64,000 nt of DNA from Parabacteroides massiliensis (GTDB taxonomy: Bacteria; Bacteroidota; Bacteroidia; Bacteroidales; Tannerellaceae): contig NZ_LT700191.1 of assembly GCF_900155425.1 (NCBI RefSeq), positions 421,918 to 485,917 on the forward strand. Direction: 5' to 3'. Both the position numbers and the translations under genes were made by a program. Under the pieces are notes generated by a model. The model ran no database searches. It was not told the origin of the DNA and worked only from the letters and a program-made list of their open reading frames with translations. Positions 1 to 8,856 of this stretch are shown in pieces. Within the stretch, counting starts at the first letter, position 1, and each line of letters opens with the position of its first letter.

Positions 1-1789
1 AGGTTTCCAACGTCCTCACCAGCTTTTTGGGGTTATACTGAACGTAGTCGAGCACTTCGGCAACCGTTTCTCCATCGATGACCTGATCGATGTTATAGCC
101 CTTTTCGTCGACCGTTACATGCACGGCATTCGTATCGCCGAAGAGATTGTGCATGTCTCCCAAAATTTCCTGATATGCTCCCACCAGAAAGACACCGATA
201 TAGTAGGCCTCTTTTCCTTTCAGCGAATGTACCGGCAGATCATGTGAAACATTGCGTGTCGAAATAAAGTTGGCAATCTTGCCATCCGAGTCGCAAGTGA
301 TATCCTGCAAAGTCGCCGTCCGATCCGGCCGTTCGTCCAACCGTTGGATAGGCATGATCGGGAAAATCTGATCGATCGCCCACGAATCCGGTAAGGACTG
401 GAAAAGCGAGAAATTACAGAAATACTTATCGGCCAAGAGCTTGTCCAGCTTGCGAAACTCATCCGGAGCATGTTTCAGTCCGGACGCTATCTGGCTAATC
501 TCACGCGTCACCGACCAGTACAAACGTTCGATCTGGGCACGGGTCTTCAAATCGACAATGCCGTGGCTGAACAGGTCCAATGCCTCCTCGCGTATCTGTT
601 GCGCATCATGCCAGGCTTCCAACATACGGCTTTGGTTCAGCTTATCCCAAATCTCATACAATTCATGCACAAGCTCATGGTCGGTTTCGCTCACTTCGAA
701 GTCTTCGTCCATTTCGGGGAGCGTGGCCGTTTCCAGCACCTCAAATATCAAAACGGAATGGTGGGCCGTCAGCGAGCGTCCGCTCTCCGTTATGATATTC
801 GGATGCGGGATGCCATTCTTGTCGCTGACATCGACCAGGGTGGAAATGGAGTCGTTCACATATTCCTGGATGGAATAATTGACACTGCTCTCGCTATTGG
901 AGGACCGGGTCCCGTCGTAATCGACTCCCAGGCCGCCGCCTATATCCACAAACTCGATGTTGAAGCCCATCGCATGCAATTGGACATAGAATTGCGACGC
1001 TTCGCGCAAAGCTGTTTTTATACGGCGTATCTTGGTCACCTGGCTGCCAATATGGAAATGGATCAGCTTCAAGCAATCCGCCAGGTCTTTCTTTTTCAAA
1101 AAGTCGAGCGCCTCCAGCAACTCGCTCGATGTCAGGCCGAACTTGCTGGCATCTCCTCCGCTCTCTTCCCATTTGCCGCTACCGGAAGAGGCCAGCTTGA
1201 TGCGGATGCCGATATTCGGGCGGACATTCAGTTGTTTGGCCATCTTGGCGATCAGAACCAACTCGTTGATCTTCTCGACAACCAAAAAAATCCGTTTACC
1301 CATTTTCTGTGCCAGCAGAGCCAGTTCGATATAGCTTTCATCTTTATAGCCGTTGCAGATGATCAGAGAATCGGAATCCGTGTTGACCGCAATCACCGCA
1401 TGGAGTTCGGGTTTGGAACCGGCTTCCAATCCCAAATTGAACTTCTTGCCATGGCCGATGATCTCTTCCACCACCGGACGCATCTGATTGACTTTTATGG
1501 GATAGATAATGAAATTCTGCGCCTTATAACCATATTCATCAGAAGCCTGCTTGAAGCAGTTCGCAATCTTTTCTATACGGTTATCCAGAATATCCGGGAA
1601 ACGAATCAGTACAGGAGCCTCCACATCCCGTAATTGCAACTCGTCGACCAGCTCCCTCAGATCTACACCTGCGCCGTCTTTACGAGGAGTTACCACTACA
1701 TGACCTTTGTCATTGATACCAAAGTACGAAGTACCCCAACCTGTTATGTTGTAGAGTTCTTCTGAGTCTTCAATACGCCATTTTCTCAT
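1..1789 (-). CDS. speA: Biosynthetic arginine decarboxylase (partial, C-terminus outside the window)
   Basis: This PLP-dependent fold-III decarboxylase converts arginine to agmatine, the first step of the agmatine route to polyamines. Translating the minus strand from the ATG at 1789-1787 gives an uninterrupted frame of 596 codons that runs off the window edge. It starts MRKWRIEDSEELYNITGWG. The motif YPIKVNQMR near residue 85 carries the probable PLP lysine, and RPNIGIRIKLASSGSGKW and FHIGSQVTKIRR follow, all typical of SpeA. The family is about 630 residues long, so only a short C-terminal piece should be missing. No gene shares its transcript inside the window. The upstream gap contains the putative invertible segment, and in the present orientation the promoter inside that segment points towards speA from about 450 bp away. 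Whether it contributes to speA expression is unknown. Confidence 0.93.
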   Translation of the reverse strand, partial: MRKWRIEDSEELYNITGWGTSYFGINDKGHVVVTPRKDGAGVDLRELVDELQLRDVEAPVLIRFPDILDNRIEKIANCFKQASDEYGYKAQNFIIYPIKVNQMRPVVEEIIGHGKKFNLGLEAGSKPELHAVIAVNTDSDSLIICNGYKDESYIELALLAQKMGKRIFLVVEKINELVLIAKMAKQLNVRPNIGIRIKLASSGSGKWEESGGDASKFGLTSSELLEALDFLKKKDLADCLKLIHFHIGSQVTKIRRIKTALREASQFYVQLHAMGFNIEFVDIGGGLGVDYDGTRSSNSESSVNYSIQEYVNDSISTLVDVSDKNGIPHPNIITESGRSLTAHHSVLIFEVLETATLPEMDEDFEVSETDHELVHELYEIWDKLNQSRMLEAWHDAQQIREEALDLFSHGIVDLKTRAQIERLYWSVTREISQIASGLKHAPDEFRKLDKLLADKYFCNFSLFQSLPDSWAIDQIFPIMPIQRLDERPDRTATLQDITCDSDGKIANFISTRNVSHDLPVHSLKGKEAYYIGVFLVGAYQEILGDMHNLFGDTNAVHVTVDEKGYNIDQVIDGETVAEVLDYVQYNPKKLVRTLET

Positions 1790-2102
1790 CTCTTTTTCAG
1801 TGCAAAAAACACATTTTTGTATTTGGAATAAATAAACAGATATTGTTTCAGACGTTACAAGTCAATATGTTTATCGACGAGCTATCCATCAAAATGGTTG
1901 TAAATATAAGCAATAGATATATAAATATGGCAGATTTAGCCAAGAAACATTTCAAACAATATAAGATATTCCTTTTTAAACATCATTAGCGTCTATATTT
2001 CTTTTATGGATTTTACTATTCCAACCGAAGACATCCTACTACCGAATTATTCCATTATACGTTAATAATCAAAAACTATGGCATATAAATCCGTAATTCA
2101 TA

Positions 2103-2608
2103 TACCATAGTCTCAGTAGAACTATATACAATATTTGAACATAACAGAAATTAGTCATCAAGTACCTTAACTATGAAAATCAAGAATTACAAGTTTTATC
2201 TTCCCAAACTTCCATTTGTTATGCTAAACGCCACACGATGCAAAATTAATTAATTTATTAAAACTAAAAAGTTAATTGATAATTACTTTTTACCGTTTTA
2301 TACCCAAAAGAGGCAAGATATTATTTTTAAACCACACTAAACATTTAATTATAACACACTTGCATCAATATACTTTTTCCCCTCAATGATATACAACATT
2401 TTTAATTATACAACAAACCTTCCTATAGTATAGTATTTAACGATAGATCAGATCATTACTCACAAATCACCCATACAGCTTGATTTTCAAATAATACAAC
2501 AAATACAAACCACAAATTTACTTTTTTCTTACAACAAACAACAGAAATCTATCAACCGACAGAAACTTCCATTTTTCACTACACCGCAGTTCTACTGAGA
2601 CTATGGTA
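2103..2608. other. Putative invertible DNA segment (phase-variable promoter) bounded by 21-bp inverted repeats
   Basis: A perfect 21-bp inverted repeat occupies 2103-2123 (taccatagtctcagtagaac plus t) and, as its reverse complement, 2588-2608. The 464 bp between the arms are very AT-rich and hold no convincing ORF. The right arm lies about 50 bp before the susC start codon. Bacteroidales are known to control susC/susD-type and capsule operons by site-specific inversion of short promoter segments between inverted repeats of this size. The arrangement here fits that pattern, so the switch is an inference from structure. No recombinase gene lies in the window, so an enzyme encoded elsewhere would have to act in trans. 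Outside the segment, 1790-2102 shows nothing recognisable. Confidence 0.75.
2240..2267 (-). promoter_or_regulatory. Candidate sigma-ABfr promoter inside the invertible segment, pointing away from susC
   Basis: Read on the minus strand, 2248-2240 is TAATTTTGC, a full match to the Bacteroides -7 element TAnnTTTGC. A weak upstream element (TTAG at 2267-2264, within a T-run) lies at a shorter spacing than usual. A second, weaker -7 match (TAAATTTG) lies on the same strand near 2515-2522. No comparable element faces the plus strand in the segment. In this assembly the promoter therefore points away from susC. Inverting the segment would move the -7 element to about 2463-2471 and aim it at susC with a leader of roughly 180 nt. 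Confidence 0.55.
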
Positions 2609-2659
2609 CAACAAAATCATCATCGGTAATTGCAAATTTGTTTAATATTAAATATAAGA

Positions 2660-5600
2660 ATGTATATTATGGTAAAAAAGTTAACTTTTATCTTGCTATT
2701 TTCCTTAATAGGAATTAGCTTGATCGTTGCCCAAAACGTAAAAGTGACGGGGACGGTTACTTCTGGAGATGATGGATTACCTATTATCGGAGCTTCCATT
2801 GTAATCAAAGGTACTGCGTTAGGTACAGTAACAAATTATGACGGAAATTTCACTTTAGAAGTCCCGCCAAATGCAAAAGTTCTTCAAATTTCATTCGTAG
2901 GAATGAAAACTCAGGAAGTCGGAGTAAAACCCGTTATCACAGTCGTTTTACAATCTGATGTGGAAAATCTGGATGAGGTTGTCGTTACGGCTCAAGGATT
3001 GACCCGTAAAGAGAAATCATTAGGATATGCGACCCAACAAGTCAAAGCAGAAGAGCTTCAAGCCGTCAGACAAACTGACCTCAATAATGCTTTAGTTGGC
3101 AAGATTTCAGGAATTCGTTATATGGGCGGTTCCGGTGCAACATTTGATGCAGGGAAAATAGTATTGCGTGGAACAACCGGCTTGACAGATGTAACAGGAT
3201 CAGAGCCGCTATATGTTGTTGACGGAGTTATCTCAAATGCCAATGCAATCAATATGGACGATGTCGAGTCTGTCAATGTCCTGAAAGGTCCGGCAGCAAC
3301 TGCACTATATGGAGCCCGTGGAGGCAACGGAGCCATTATCATCACCACAAAAGGAATAAAAGGTGATAATATGGAATTTAATGTGAGCCATACTATTTCT
3401 TGGGAAAAACCCTATATCCATGCAGATATCCAAAAAGATTACGGTGGTGGCAACCTCGGTGCGAAAGGAGAAATGTACACATTCAATTATGACCCCGGCA
3501 AACATCCGGAATATTTACAACAATTGAACGGCGTGAAATATTTCGATTACGGTTCAGATGCCAGTTGGGGCACCGCTTTCGATGGTCGAGAATATGCACC
3601 CTGGTATGCTTGGGACCCAACTCACCCCAAGTTCGGGCAAACAGCAAAATGGGAGTATAAAATGGATCCGAATGACTTGTTCGATACAGGCCTAACCAAT
3701 ACGACAAACCTCTCTTTCGCACGCTCAGGCAAAGATTATATGACACGCATATCTTTTACAAATTCAGCCCGTGACGGTATCGCCCCTAACAGTGATGCTG
3801 TCCGCCGTTTCCTTTCTGCAAAAACGCAGTTCAAACCGGTAGACCGCCTGACGGTTTCTTTAGATTATAAATATACATACCGCAAGAACCACAATGCAGC
3901 CAAAGAAGGTTATGGAGGAGAAGGCAACGTGCTTTACTCCTATTTGCAATGGGGGCAAACAAACCTCGACATAAACGATCTGCGTAACTACAAACGACCG
4001 GATGGTACATTTTATGCATGGAACATCAAAAGCCCGACAAACACCGATGCCAACTTTCATGACAATCCGTTTGCCTTATACAACGAGATCAACAAAACCG
4101 AAATTTATCAGTGGAATGTGTTCAGTGCTGATGCCCAACTCGATCTTCCATGGAATTTGAAAGCAGGAGTCAGAATGAACGGAAATATCCGTAATTACTT
4201 CAAGGATTTCGAAATGCCATTCAACTTTCTTGATCAGGTTCCTCGTCTGGAAGAAGAACAAAATTCTTTGATTGATCTACAGGTACAAGGACGTCTGACT
4301 TGGAGCGACCGTTTTATTGACGACCGTCTGTCCGTAGATGCAGTTCTTTTCCTTGAAAACAGAAATTACACTTATAAGGTTACTACCGCTTTCACTCGTG
4401 ATGGCCTGACACAAGACGACTTTTTCTCTACGGCAGGCTCGATAGGACTTCCGGGTGGCAGCACATCCAAAACAGAGATGAAAGAACAAAGCATATACGG
4501 AACCGGAACACTCGGATGGGACGACACTTACTATTTCGATTTTTCCCTGCGTAACGACTGGACCTCCACATTACACCCCGACAAAAACAGCTATCTGTAC
4601 GGAGGTGTTTCCGTTGCAGCGATAGCCAGCAACTGGTTTAAAGATGCGGCACCGTGGCTTAGTTTCTGGAAAATACGTGCTTCCATGGCACAGGTCGGTT
4701 CAACCATGAGTGCTTATAACGTATATCCGACCTATAAAGTAAAAAACAGTTCCGGTACATTAATCAAATACGGTTCATTGTCCAATATGTGGAACGATGC
4801 GAATCTCAAAGATCCGTATATCAGGCCGACCATTTCAACTTCCTACGAAATCGGTACGGAATTCAGATTTCTGAACAATCGGATATGGGGAGACTTCAAC
4901 TTCTACAACCGTGATTCAAAAGATCAAATCATCAATGTCAACACGACTCCCGCCAGTGGTTATACCAGCCGCAAAATGAATGCAGGTTTGATTCGCAACC
5001 GAGGGTTCGAACTCAGCATAGGCGGTGCTCCTATACAAACAAAAGACTGGGGATGGGAAATCAATGCCAATATCTCGAAGAACAACAACACACTGGAAGA
5101 ATTGGCCGACGGGCTGGATTCATACCGGATCACTTATATGGGATTGATGACCTATATCTATACATATGCAGAAGTAGGCAAACCGATCGGTGTAATCCGA
5201 GGATCTGGCTGGGAAAGAGACGATAACGGAAATTTAATTCTGCACAAACTGACCAATCCTGACCAGGTAGCCAAATATGGTGAATATATTCCAGGAATGG
5301 AATCAAATGCAGAAAAAGAACTTGGCAACGTCCAACCAGACTTCACCGGAGGATTTACAACTTCTGTCCGTTTCAAGAATTTCCGCTTAGGCGCTTCTTT
5401 CGACTTCCAAATCGGTGGCAACATTGCGTCCTTTACCAATGAAAACGGAGAAGGCTCCGGAATTTTATCCTCTACAACCGGGCTGAACGACAAAGGCAAC
5501 CCGATCCGTAACCCGTTGTCAGAAGGTGGAGGTGTCCGTTTGGATGGCGTCGTAGCCAATGCCGATGGCTCTTACAGCCCTACAACGACCTATATCGATG

Positions 5601-5902
5601 CCCAGTATTATTTCCAAAGCATGAAATCCACATTGTTTGAAGACTATGTATACGATGCCAGCTACTTAAAATTACGCGAACTGTCGTTGACATACGACGT
5701 TCCATCTGTCTTCCTGAAAAAAACACGCACAGGAGTCAAAAAAGCAAGCATAGCATTCGTTACCCAAAATCCGTGGTTGATATATTCCGGCGTACCCAAC
5801 ATCGATCCGTCTGAAGCAGGAAATGCTTATTGGGGATTTTTGGAAAATGGCCAAGCCGCAGCAACCCGCTCGTTTGGCTTCACAGTAAATCTTACATTCT
5901 AA
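2660..5902 (+). CDS. SusC/RagA-family TonB-dependent outer-membrane receptor
   Basis: This 1080-residue protein is a TonB-linked outer-membrane importer that pairs with the SusD-like lipoprotein encoded next. The signal peptide is MVKKLTFILLFSLIGISLIV. A carboxypeptidase-regulatory-like beta-sandwich follows (about residues 25-105, beginning KVTGTVTSGDDGLPIIGASI), then the linker NLDEVVVTAQGL, the plug (LYVVDGVISNANAINMDDVESV region) and a long barrel ending in FTVNLTF. It has no N-terminal STN domain, so it is not of the sigma/anti-sigma signalling type. The start is ATG at 2660 or, giving a more typical signal peptide, ATG at 2669. A TTG at 2630 is less likely. The gene lies just downstream of the putative invertible promoter, so on/off expression is expected. 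The ligand cannot be read from the sequence, and no carbohydrate enzyme is encoded beside it. Confidence 0.93.
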   Translation: MYIMVKKLTFILLFSLIGISLIVAQNVKVTGTVTSGDDGLPIIGASIVIKGTALGTVTNYDGNFTLEVPPNAKVLQISFVGMKTQEVGVKPVITVVLQSDVENLDEVVVTAQGLTRKEKSLGYATQQVKAEELQAVRQTDLNNALVGKISGIRYMGGSGATFDAGKIVLRGTTGLTDVTGSEPLYVVDGVISNANAINMDDVESVNVLKGPAATALYGARGGNGAIIITTKGIKGDNMEFNVSHTISWEKPYIHADIQKDYGGGNLGAKGEMYTFNYDPGKHPEYLQQLNGVKYFDYGSDASWGTAFDGREYAPWYAWDPTHPKFGQTAKWEYKMDPNDLFDTGLTNTTNLSFARSGKDYMTRISFTNSARDGIAPNSDAVRRFLSAKTQFKPVDRLTVSLDYKYTYRKNHNAAKEGYGGEGNVLYSYLQWGQTNLDINDLRNYKRPDGTFYAWNIKSPTNTDANFHDNPFALYNEINKTEIYQWNVFSADAQLDLPWNLKAGVRMNGNIRNYFKDFEMPFNFLDQVPRLEEEQNSLIDLQVQGRLTWSDRFIDDRLSVDAVLFLENRNYTYKVTTAFTRDGLTQDDFFSTAGSIGLPGGSTSKTEMKEQSIYGTGTLGWDDTYYFDFSLRNDWTSTLHPDKNSYLYGGVSVAAIASNWFKDAAPWLSFWKIRASMAQVGSTMSAYNVYPTYKVKNSSGTLIKYGSLSNMWNDANLKDPYIRPTISTSYEIGTEFRFLNNRIWGDFNFYNRDSKDQIINVNTTPASGYTSRKMNAGLIRNRGFELSIGGAPIQTKDWGWEINANISKNNNTLEELADGLDSYRITYMGLMTYIYTYAEVGKPIGVIRGSGWERDDNGNLILHKLTNPDQVAKYGEYIPGMESNAEKELGNVQPDFTGGFTTSVRFKNFRLGASFDFQIGGNIASFTNENGEGSGILSSTTGLNDKGNPIRNPLSEGGGVRLDGVVANADGSYSPTTTYIDAQYYFQSMKSTLFEDYVYDASYLKLRELSLTYDVPSVFLKKTRTGVKKASIAFVTQNPWLIYSGVPNIDPSEAGNAYWGFLENGQAAATRSFGFTVNLTF

Positions 5903-5923
5903 ATTTATAAGGAGGAATTATAT

Positions 5924-7387
5924 ATGAACAAAATAAAATCTTTGACATGCGCATTGACCTGCGCTATAACATTATCCGGTTGCGGAGATTTCGGAGACAC
6001 CAATATAGATCCCAACAATCCGTCCCAACCAAATGCGAGTTTTATGTTTACATACGCATGTAAAACTATGCCGAATTTCACATTGACTGGGACTTACAAT
6101 CCTTGGAATCAATTGTATCCCCAATATTTGTCGGAACGTAAGACCATCCAGCATTCAACTTTCCTACAATCCAACTACGGCATCGGGACTTTCTATACAG
6201 AACCATTGCGAAATTTAGAAACAATCATCAAGTTAAATACAGATGAAACAACCCGAAACGAATCATACGTCGTTTCTTTAGGGAGCTCTGAGAACCAAAT
6301 AGCAGCTTGCCGTACATTACGTGCATTCATTTATATGCACTTGACAGATGCATTAGGTATGCTTCCCTACTCGGAAGCCCTGAAAGGCGACGATGGCAAT
6401 TTCACTCCTAAATATGATACGCAAGAATTTATTTACACGGATCTGGATAAAGAGTTGGCAGAAGCTTATTCACAGTTTAATGAAAACGGAACATTAAGCA
6501 AAGATTATGACATACTCTATAACGGAAACATCAGCTATTGGAAAAAGCTGAATGCATCTATCCGTATGATGATGGCAATCAAGTTGTCAGATGTCGCTCC
6601 CGACACAGGTAAAGAACGTTTCAGCCGGGCATATACAGATGGAGGCATGACAGATAACACAGAACGGTTAGAATACAAATATCTGGCAGAGTCGGCTAAC
6701 GAAAATCCTTTATACAACAATATCGTCGTACAAGGCCGAGAAGACTTCGCCCCATCTAAAACACTGTTAGATCAGCTGATTGCCTATAAAGACCCACGCC
6801 TCGAAGCTTATGCCGACCCCAACAGCGAAGGGGAATATGAAGGGATACCGTTCGGCATCACCATCAGTGAGTTGCCCAATTACACCAATACGACAGCCAT
6901 CTTCGACGAACGTTATTATAAGCAAAATTCGCCAATGGTAATCATTTCTCCTTCCCATATCCTGTTAATCCAAGCAGAAGCGGCCCTGAGAGGGTGGATT
7001 TCAGCCGATGCAGAAAAACTATACCAAAAAGGCATTGCCGCATCATTCGACCAGTATGGCCTATCAGATAAAACCGACGAATATATCGCACAGCCTCAAA
7101 TCGCCTTTACGGGTTCTACAAGCGAAAAGATAGAAAAAATAGCCATGCAACGTTGGTTGGCCAACTTCATGCAAGATGGTTTTGAAGCTTGGTCGGACTG
7201 GCGCCGCCTGAATGTCCCCAAACTGAAGCCGGGTCCTGGATCTACAGCCCTGCATATTCCATATCGTAAAGTCTACGATACGCCGGATTTCAATTCGAAC
7301 AAAGACAACTACGATATAGCTATTGCCCTGCAGGGCCCGGATACAGACGACACACGCGTATGGTGGGATGTCGCTCCTAATAATTGA
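5924..7387 (+). CDS. SusD/RagB-family nutrient-binding outer-membrane lipoprotein (SusD-like_2 type)
   Basis: This 487-residue surface lipoprotein would form the lid of the SusC channel encoded 21 bp upstream. The signal peptide ends in a lipobox (TLSGC, Cys20) followed by acidic residues (GDFGDTN), a context typical of Bacteroidota surface-exposed lipoproteins. The alpha-helical TPR-like body (RTLRAFIYMHLTDALGMLPY) and the late segment AMQRWLANFMQDGFEAWSDW match the SusD-like_2 subgroup. A strong Shine-Dalgarno sequence, AAGGAGGA (5909-5916), precedes the ATG. This is unusual in Bacteroidota, which mostly lack SD sequences, and it suggests tight translational coupling to susC. The two genes probably form one phase-variable transcript. 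Confidence 0.92.
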   Translation: MNKIKSLTCALTCAITLSGCGDFGDTNIDPNNPSQPNASFMFTYACKTMPNFTLTGTYNPWNQLYPQYLSERKTIQHSTFLQSNYGIGTFYTEPLRNLETIIKLNTDETTRNESYVVSLGSSENQIAACRTLRAFIYMHLTDALGMLPYSEALKGDDGNFTPKYDTQEFIYTDLDKELAEAYSQFNENGTLSKDYDILYNGNISYWKKLNASIRMMMAIKLSDVAPDTGKERFSRAYTDGGMTDNTERLEYKYLAESANENPLYNNIVVQGREDFAPSKTLLDQLIAYKDPRLEAYADPNSEGEYEGIPFGITISELPNYTNTTAIFDERYYKQNSPMVIISPSHILLIQAEAALRGWISADAEKLYQKGIAASFDQYGLSDKTDEYIAQPQIAFTGSTSEKIEKIAMQRWLANFMQDGFEAWSDWRRLNVPKLKPGPGSTALHIPYRKVYDTPDFNSNKDNYDIAIALQGPDTDDTRVWWDVAPNN

Positions 7388-7446
7388 TCACTTAATAGCT
7401 AATTATATCAGACCAAAACATGGACACACTTTTTATAACTATTATT

Positions 7447-7630
7447 GGAGGGTGTGTCAAAACTCAATTATTAAAAAGATGAACTTATAATTTGAAATTT
7501 GAGCATCCTAAAAGATCCCCAAAAGGGTCGTATCATTACTCCATACAGAGCTTGATACGACCCTTTTAAGTGTTATACGTTACAATCTGTAACTTTTAGA
7601 AGTTGTCATTTCTGTTTTGACACACCCTCC
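7447..7630. repeat. Paired-arm intergenic element I (17-bp inverted arms around an inner hairpin)
   Basis: The arm GGAGGGTGTGTCAAAAC at 7447-7463 recurs as its exact reverse complement at 7614-7630, enclosing 150 bp. Inside lies a separate perfect 15-bp stem (7521-7535 with 7553-7567). A related layout occurs at 20494-20632, where diverged versions of the same arms enclose two small hairpins. No transposase is present. It could be a small non-autonomous mobile element (MITE-like) or a recurrent terminator cassette. Confidence 0.5.
7521..7567 (+). terminator. Strong hairpin after susD, probable terminator
   Basis: A perfect 15-bp stem (AAAAGGGTCGTATCA with its complement) and a 17-nt loop lie 134 bp after the susD stop. 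The second arm ends in CCCTTTT. The T-run is short, so termination may be incomplete. The hairpin is nested inside repeat element I. Confidence 0.5.
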
Positions 7631-7659
7631 TGTTTTTTTTAAGTTTCCTTTTTCGTATC

Positions 7660-7827
7660 TTGAAAGCAAATAAAGTATATGTTATATGGCATACAAAAAA
7701 AGACAGAGAAGAGCATCGGAATGCGGTAATTAAAAAGATCAGGACCGACAAGAAGTATGCAAAGGAATTTTTCCAAAGAGCTGGTATAATTGACGAAAAC
7801 GGAAATCTTACTGAAATATACAGATAA
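7660..7827 (+). CDS. Small ORF of unknown function, TTG start, possibly a truncated remnant
   Basis: A 55-codon frame beginning at TTG (7660) encodes a basic peptide containing VYVIWHTKKDREEHRNAV, KKYAKEFFQRAG and IIDENGNLTEIYR. The composition and the closing pattern look protein-like rather than random. No ATG is available in frame, and the frame begins 30 bp after repeat element I, so the original 5' end may have been lost. I do not recognise the family. It lies just before the DUF4160/DUF2442 pair in a decayed patch. Confidence 0.35.
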   Translation: MKANKVYVIWHTKKDREEHRNAVIKKIRTDKKYAKEFFQRAGIIDENGNLTEIYR

Positions 7828-7843
7828 ACTTGTTTGACAAACA

Positions 7844-7876
7844 TTTGCCTATCGTTTTTGTTTTCATTATATTTGC
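7844..7876 (+). promoter_or_regulatory. Bacteroides-type promoter for the DUF4160/DUF2442 pair
   Basis: TTTG at 7844-7847 and TATATTTGC at 7868-7876 are separated by 20 bp. This matches the -33/-7 consensus (TTTG, 19-21 bp, TAnnTTTG). Transcription should begin just before the ATG at 7900. Confidence 0.7.
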
Positions 7877-7899
7877 ATGAGAGATACAAGAAAAACAGA

Positions 7900-8154
7900 A
7901 TGAGTCCTAGAGTTATCGTGCAAGATGGTTTTGTCGTAGAGTTCCATTCTCGAGAGGAGGTTAGGATGCATGTTCATGCATCTTCTAATGGTAAGCAGGC
8001 AAAAATTTGAATTGAACCAGATATTGAAGTTGCTATGAACTACGGATTTTCAGAGAAAGAAATAAAAAATATTATTCAAATAATTACAGACAATGAACAA
8101 TCTATTAAAGACAGATGGATTAACCACTTCCGCGGAAGTGATGCTCATTACTAA
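7900..8154 (+). pseudogene. DUF4160 protein gene interrupted by one in-frame stop codon
   Basis: The frame from ATG 7900 to TAA 8154 is 84 codons long and is broken only by TGA at codon 37 (8008-8010). Before the stop are VVEFHSREEVRMHVHASSNGKQAKI, split here as VVEFHSREE and VRMHVHASSNGKQAKI. After it are IEPDIEVAMNYGFSEKEI and NIIQIITDNEQSIKDRWI. Family members carry Trp in the KIWIEP segment, so the lesion is a simple TGG to TGA change. DUF4160 genes often sit beside DUF2442 genes in toxin-antitoxin-like pairs. The 3' end overlaps the DUF2442 start by 62 bp, so translational coupling was likely. The rest of the frame is intact, so the mutation is recent or a sequencing error. Confidence 0.8.
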
Positions 8155-8356
8155 GAGTGGAATATTACTTTACCTTAACGGTAAGGAATATTTTCTTGGA
8201 TATGAGGGTTATCCATGGTTCAGAACTGCTCGGGTGAATGAAGTTATGGATGTAAAGTTGGACGATTGCAATGTATTACGTTGGGAATCATTGAATGTTG
8301 ATCTGGAAGTAGACAGTATTATACATCCCGAAAAATATCCTTTGATTTTTAGTTAG
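8093..8356 (+). CDS. DUF2442 domain protein
   Basis: This 87-residue protein begins MNNLLKTDGLTTSAEVMLIT and contains YFLGYEGYPWFRTARVNEV and a final LEVDSIIHPEKYPL segment, the fold and spacing of DUF2442. Such proteins are the usual partner of DUF4160, with a presumed regulatory or antitoxin-like role that has little experimental support. Here it overlaps the broken DUF4160 gene and shares its promoter at 7844-7876. If the upstream stop codon is real, this gene is an orphan partner. Confidence 0.75.
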   Translation: MNNLLKTDGLTTSAEVMLITKSGILLYLNGKEYFLGYEGYPWFRTARVNEVMDVKLDDCNVLRWESLNVDLEVDSIIHPEKYPLIFS

Positions 8357-8378
8357 TACGTCAATCAATTTAGAATAT

Positions 8379-8402
8379 AAGCCCCGCAATGTGCGAGGCT
8401 TT
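8379..8402 (+). terminator. Rho-independent terminator after the DUF2442 gene
   Basis: A 10-bp stem with one mismatch (AAGCCCCGCA with TGCGAGGCTT, 3-nt loop) is followed by a run of T. It lies 23 bp after the stop codon at 8356. Confidence 0.8.
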
Positions 8403-8404
8403 TT

Positions 8405-8506
8405 TTATGCCATAACGTCAGCGAGCTGCTCTGCCTGTTTCTCATTATCTTTTTACTGATCGGTACTGTTCTTCCCGATGCCGGCGGTTTCATTTTCCTT
8501 TGACAT
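8405..8506 (-). pseudogene. Micro-ORF remnant with an internal stop codon
   Basis: From ATG at 8506-8504 the minus strand reads MSKENETAGIGKNSTDQ, stop (8455-8453), then KDNEKQAEQLADVMA and TAA in the same frame. Both halves are polar and protein-like and share one frame, which suggests a small gene killed by one nonsense change. No family is recognised. Otherwise 8507-8628 shows nothing recognisable. Confidence 0.3.
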
Positions 8507-8628
8507 AACTTCTGATTTGACTTAATAAAATTTGCCAACGGCGATACACGCAGACAACTATTGGCACGTAGCAGGCATATCGTAATGAAGAATTTATAAT
8601 CAAAGGATTAGTAAAAATCTTAAAAGAA

Positions 8629-8661
8629 ACGCGTTGATTATATTACTAATAATCAACGCGT
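8629..8661 (-). terminator. Terminator of tRNA-Arg
   Basis: A perfect 13-bp stem (ACGCGTTGATTAT with its complement, 7-nt loop) lies 8 bp beyond the tRNA 3' end on the minus strand and is followed by a T-rich stretch. Confidence 0.75.
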
Positions 8662-8669
8662 CACATTAG

Positions 8670-8743
<74 letters not shown>

Positions 8744-8856
8744 ATCCTTATTTGCGGTGCAAAGGTAATGATTTTATTTTAACGAGCAAATATTTCGACT
8801 GTTTTTTCCGAAAATCATAAGCCGGCGGAGAGGCATGAGGGTGGAAATAAGGGGGA

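Noticed and set aside
470-1633. 387-codon frame on the plus strand
   Set aside because: It is antisense to speA, which has PLP-enzyme motifs throughout.
8008-8010. TGA recoded as tryptophan or selenocysteine in the DUF4160 gene
   Set aside because: Other genes in the window use TGA as a normal stop, and no selenocysteine element is visible. A nonsense mutation is simpler.
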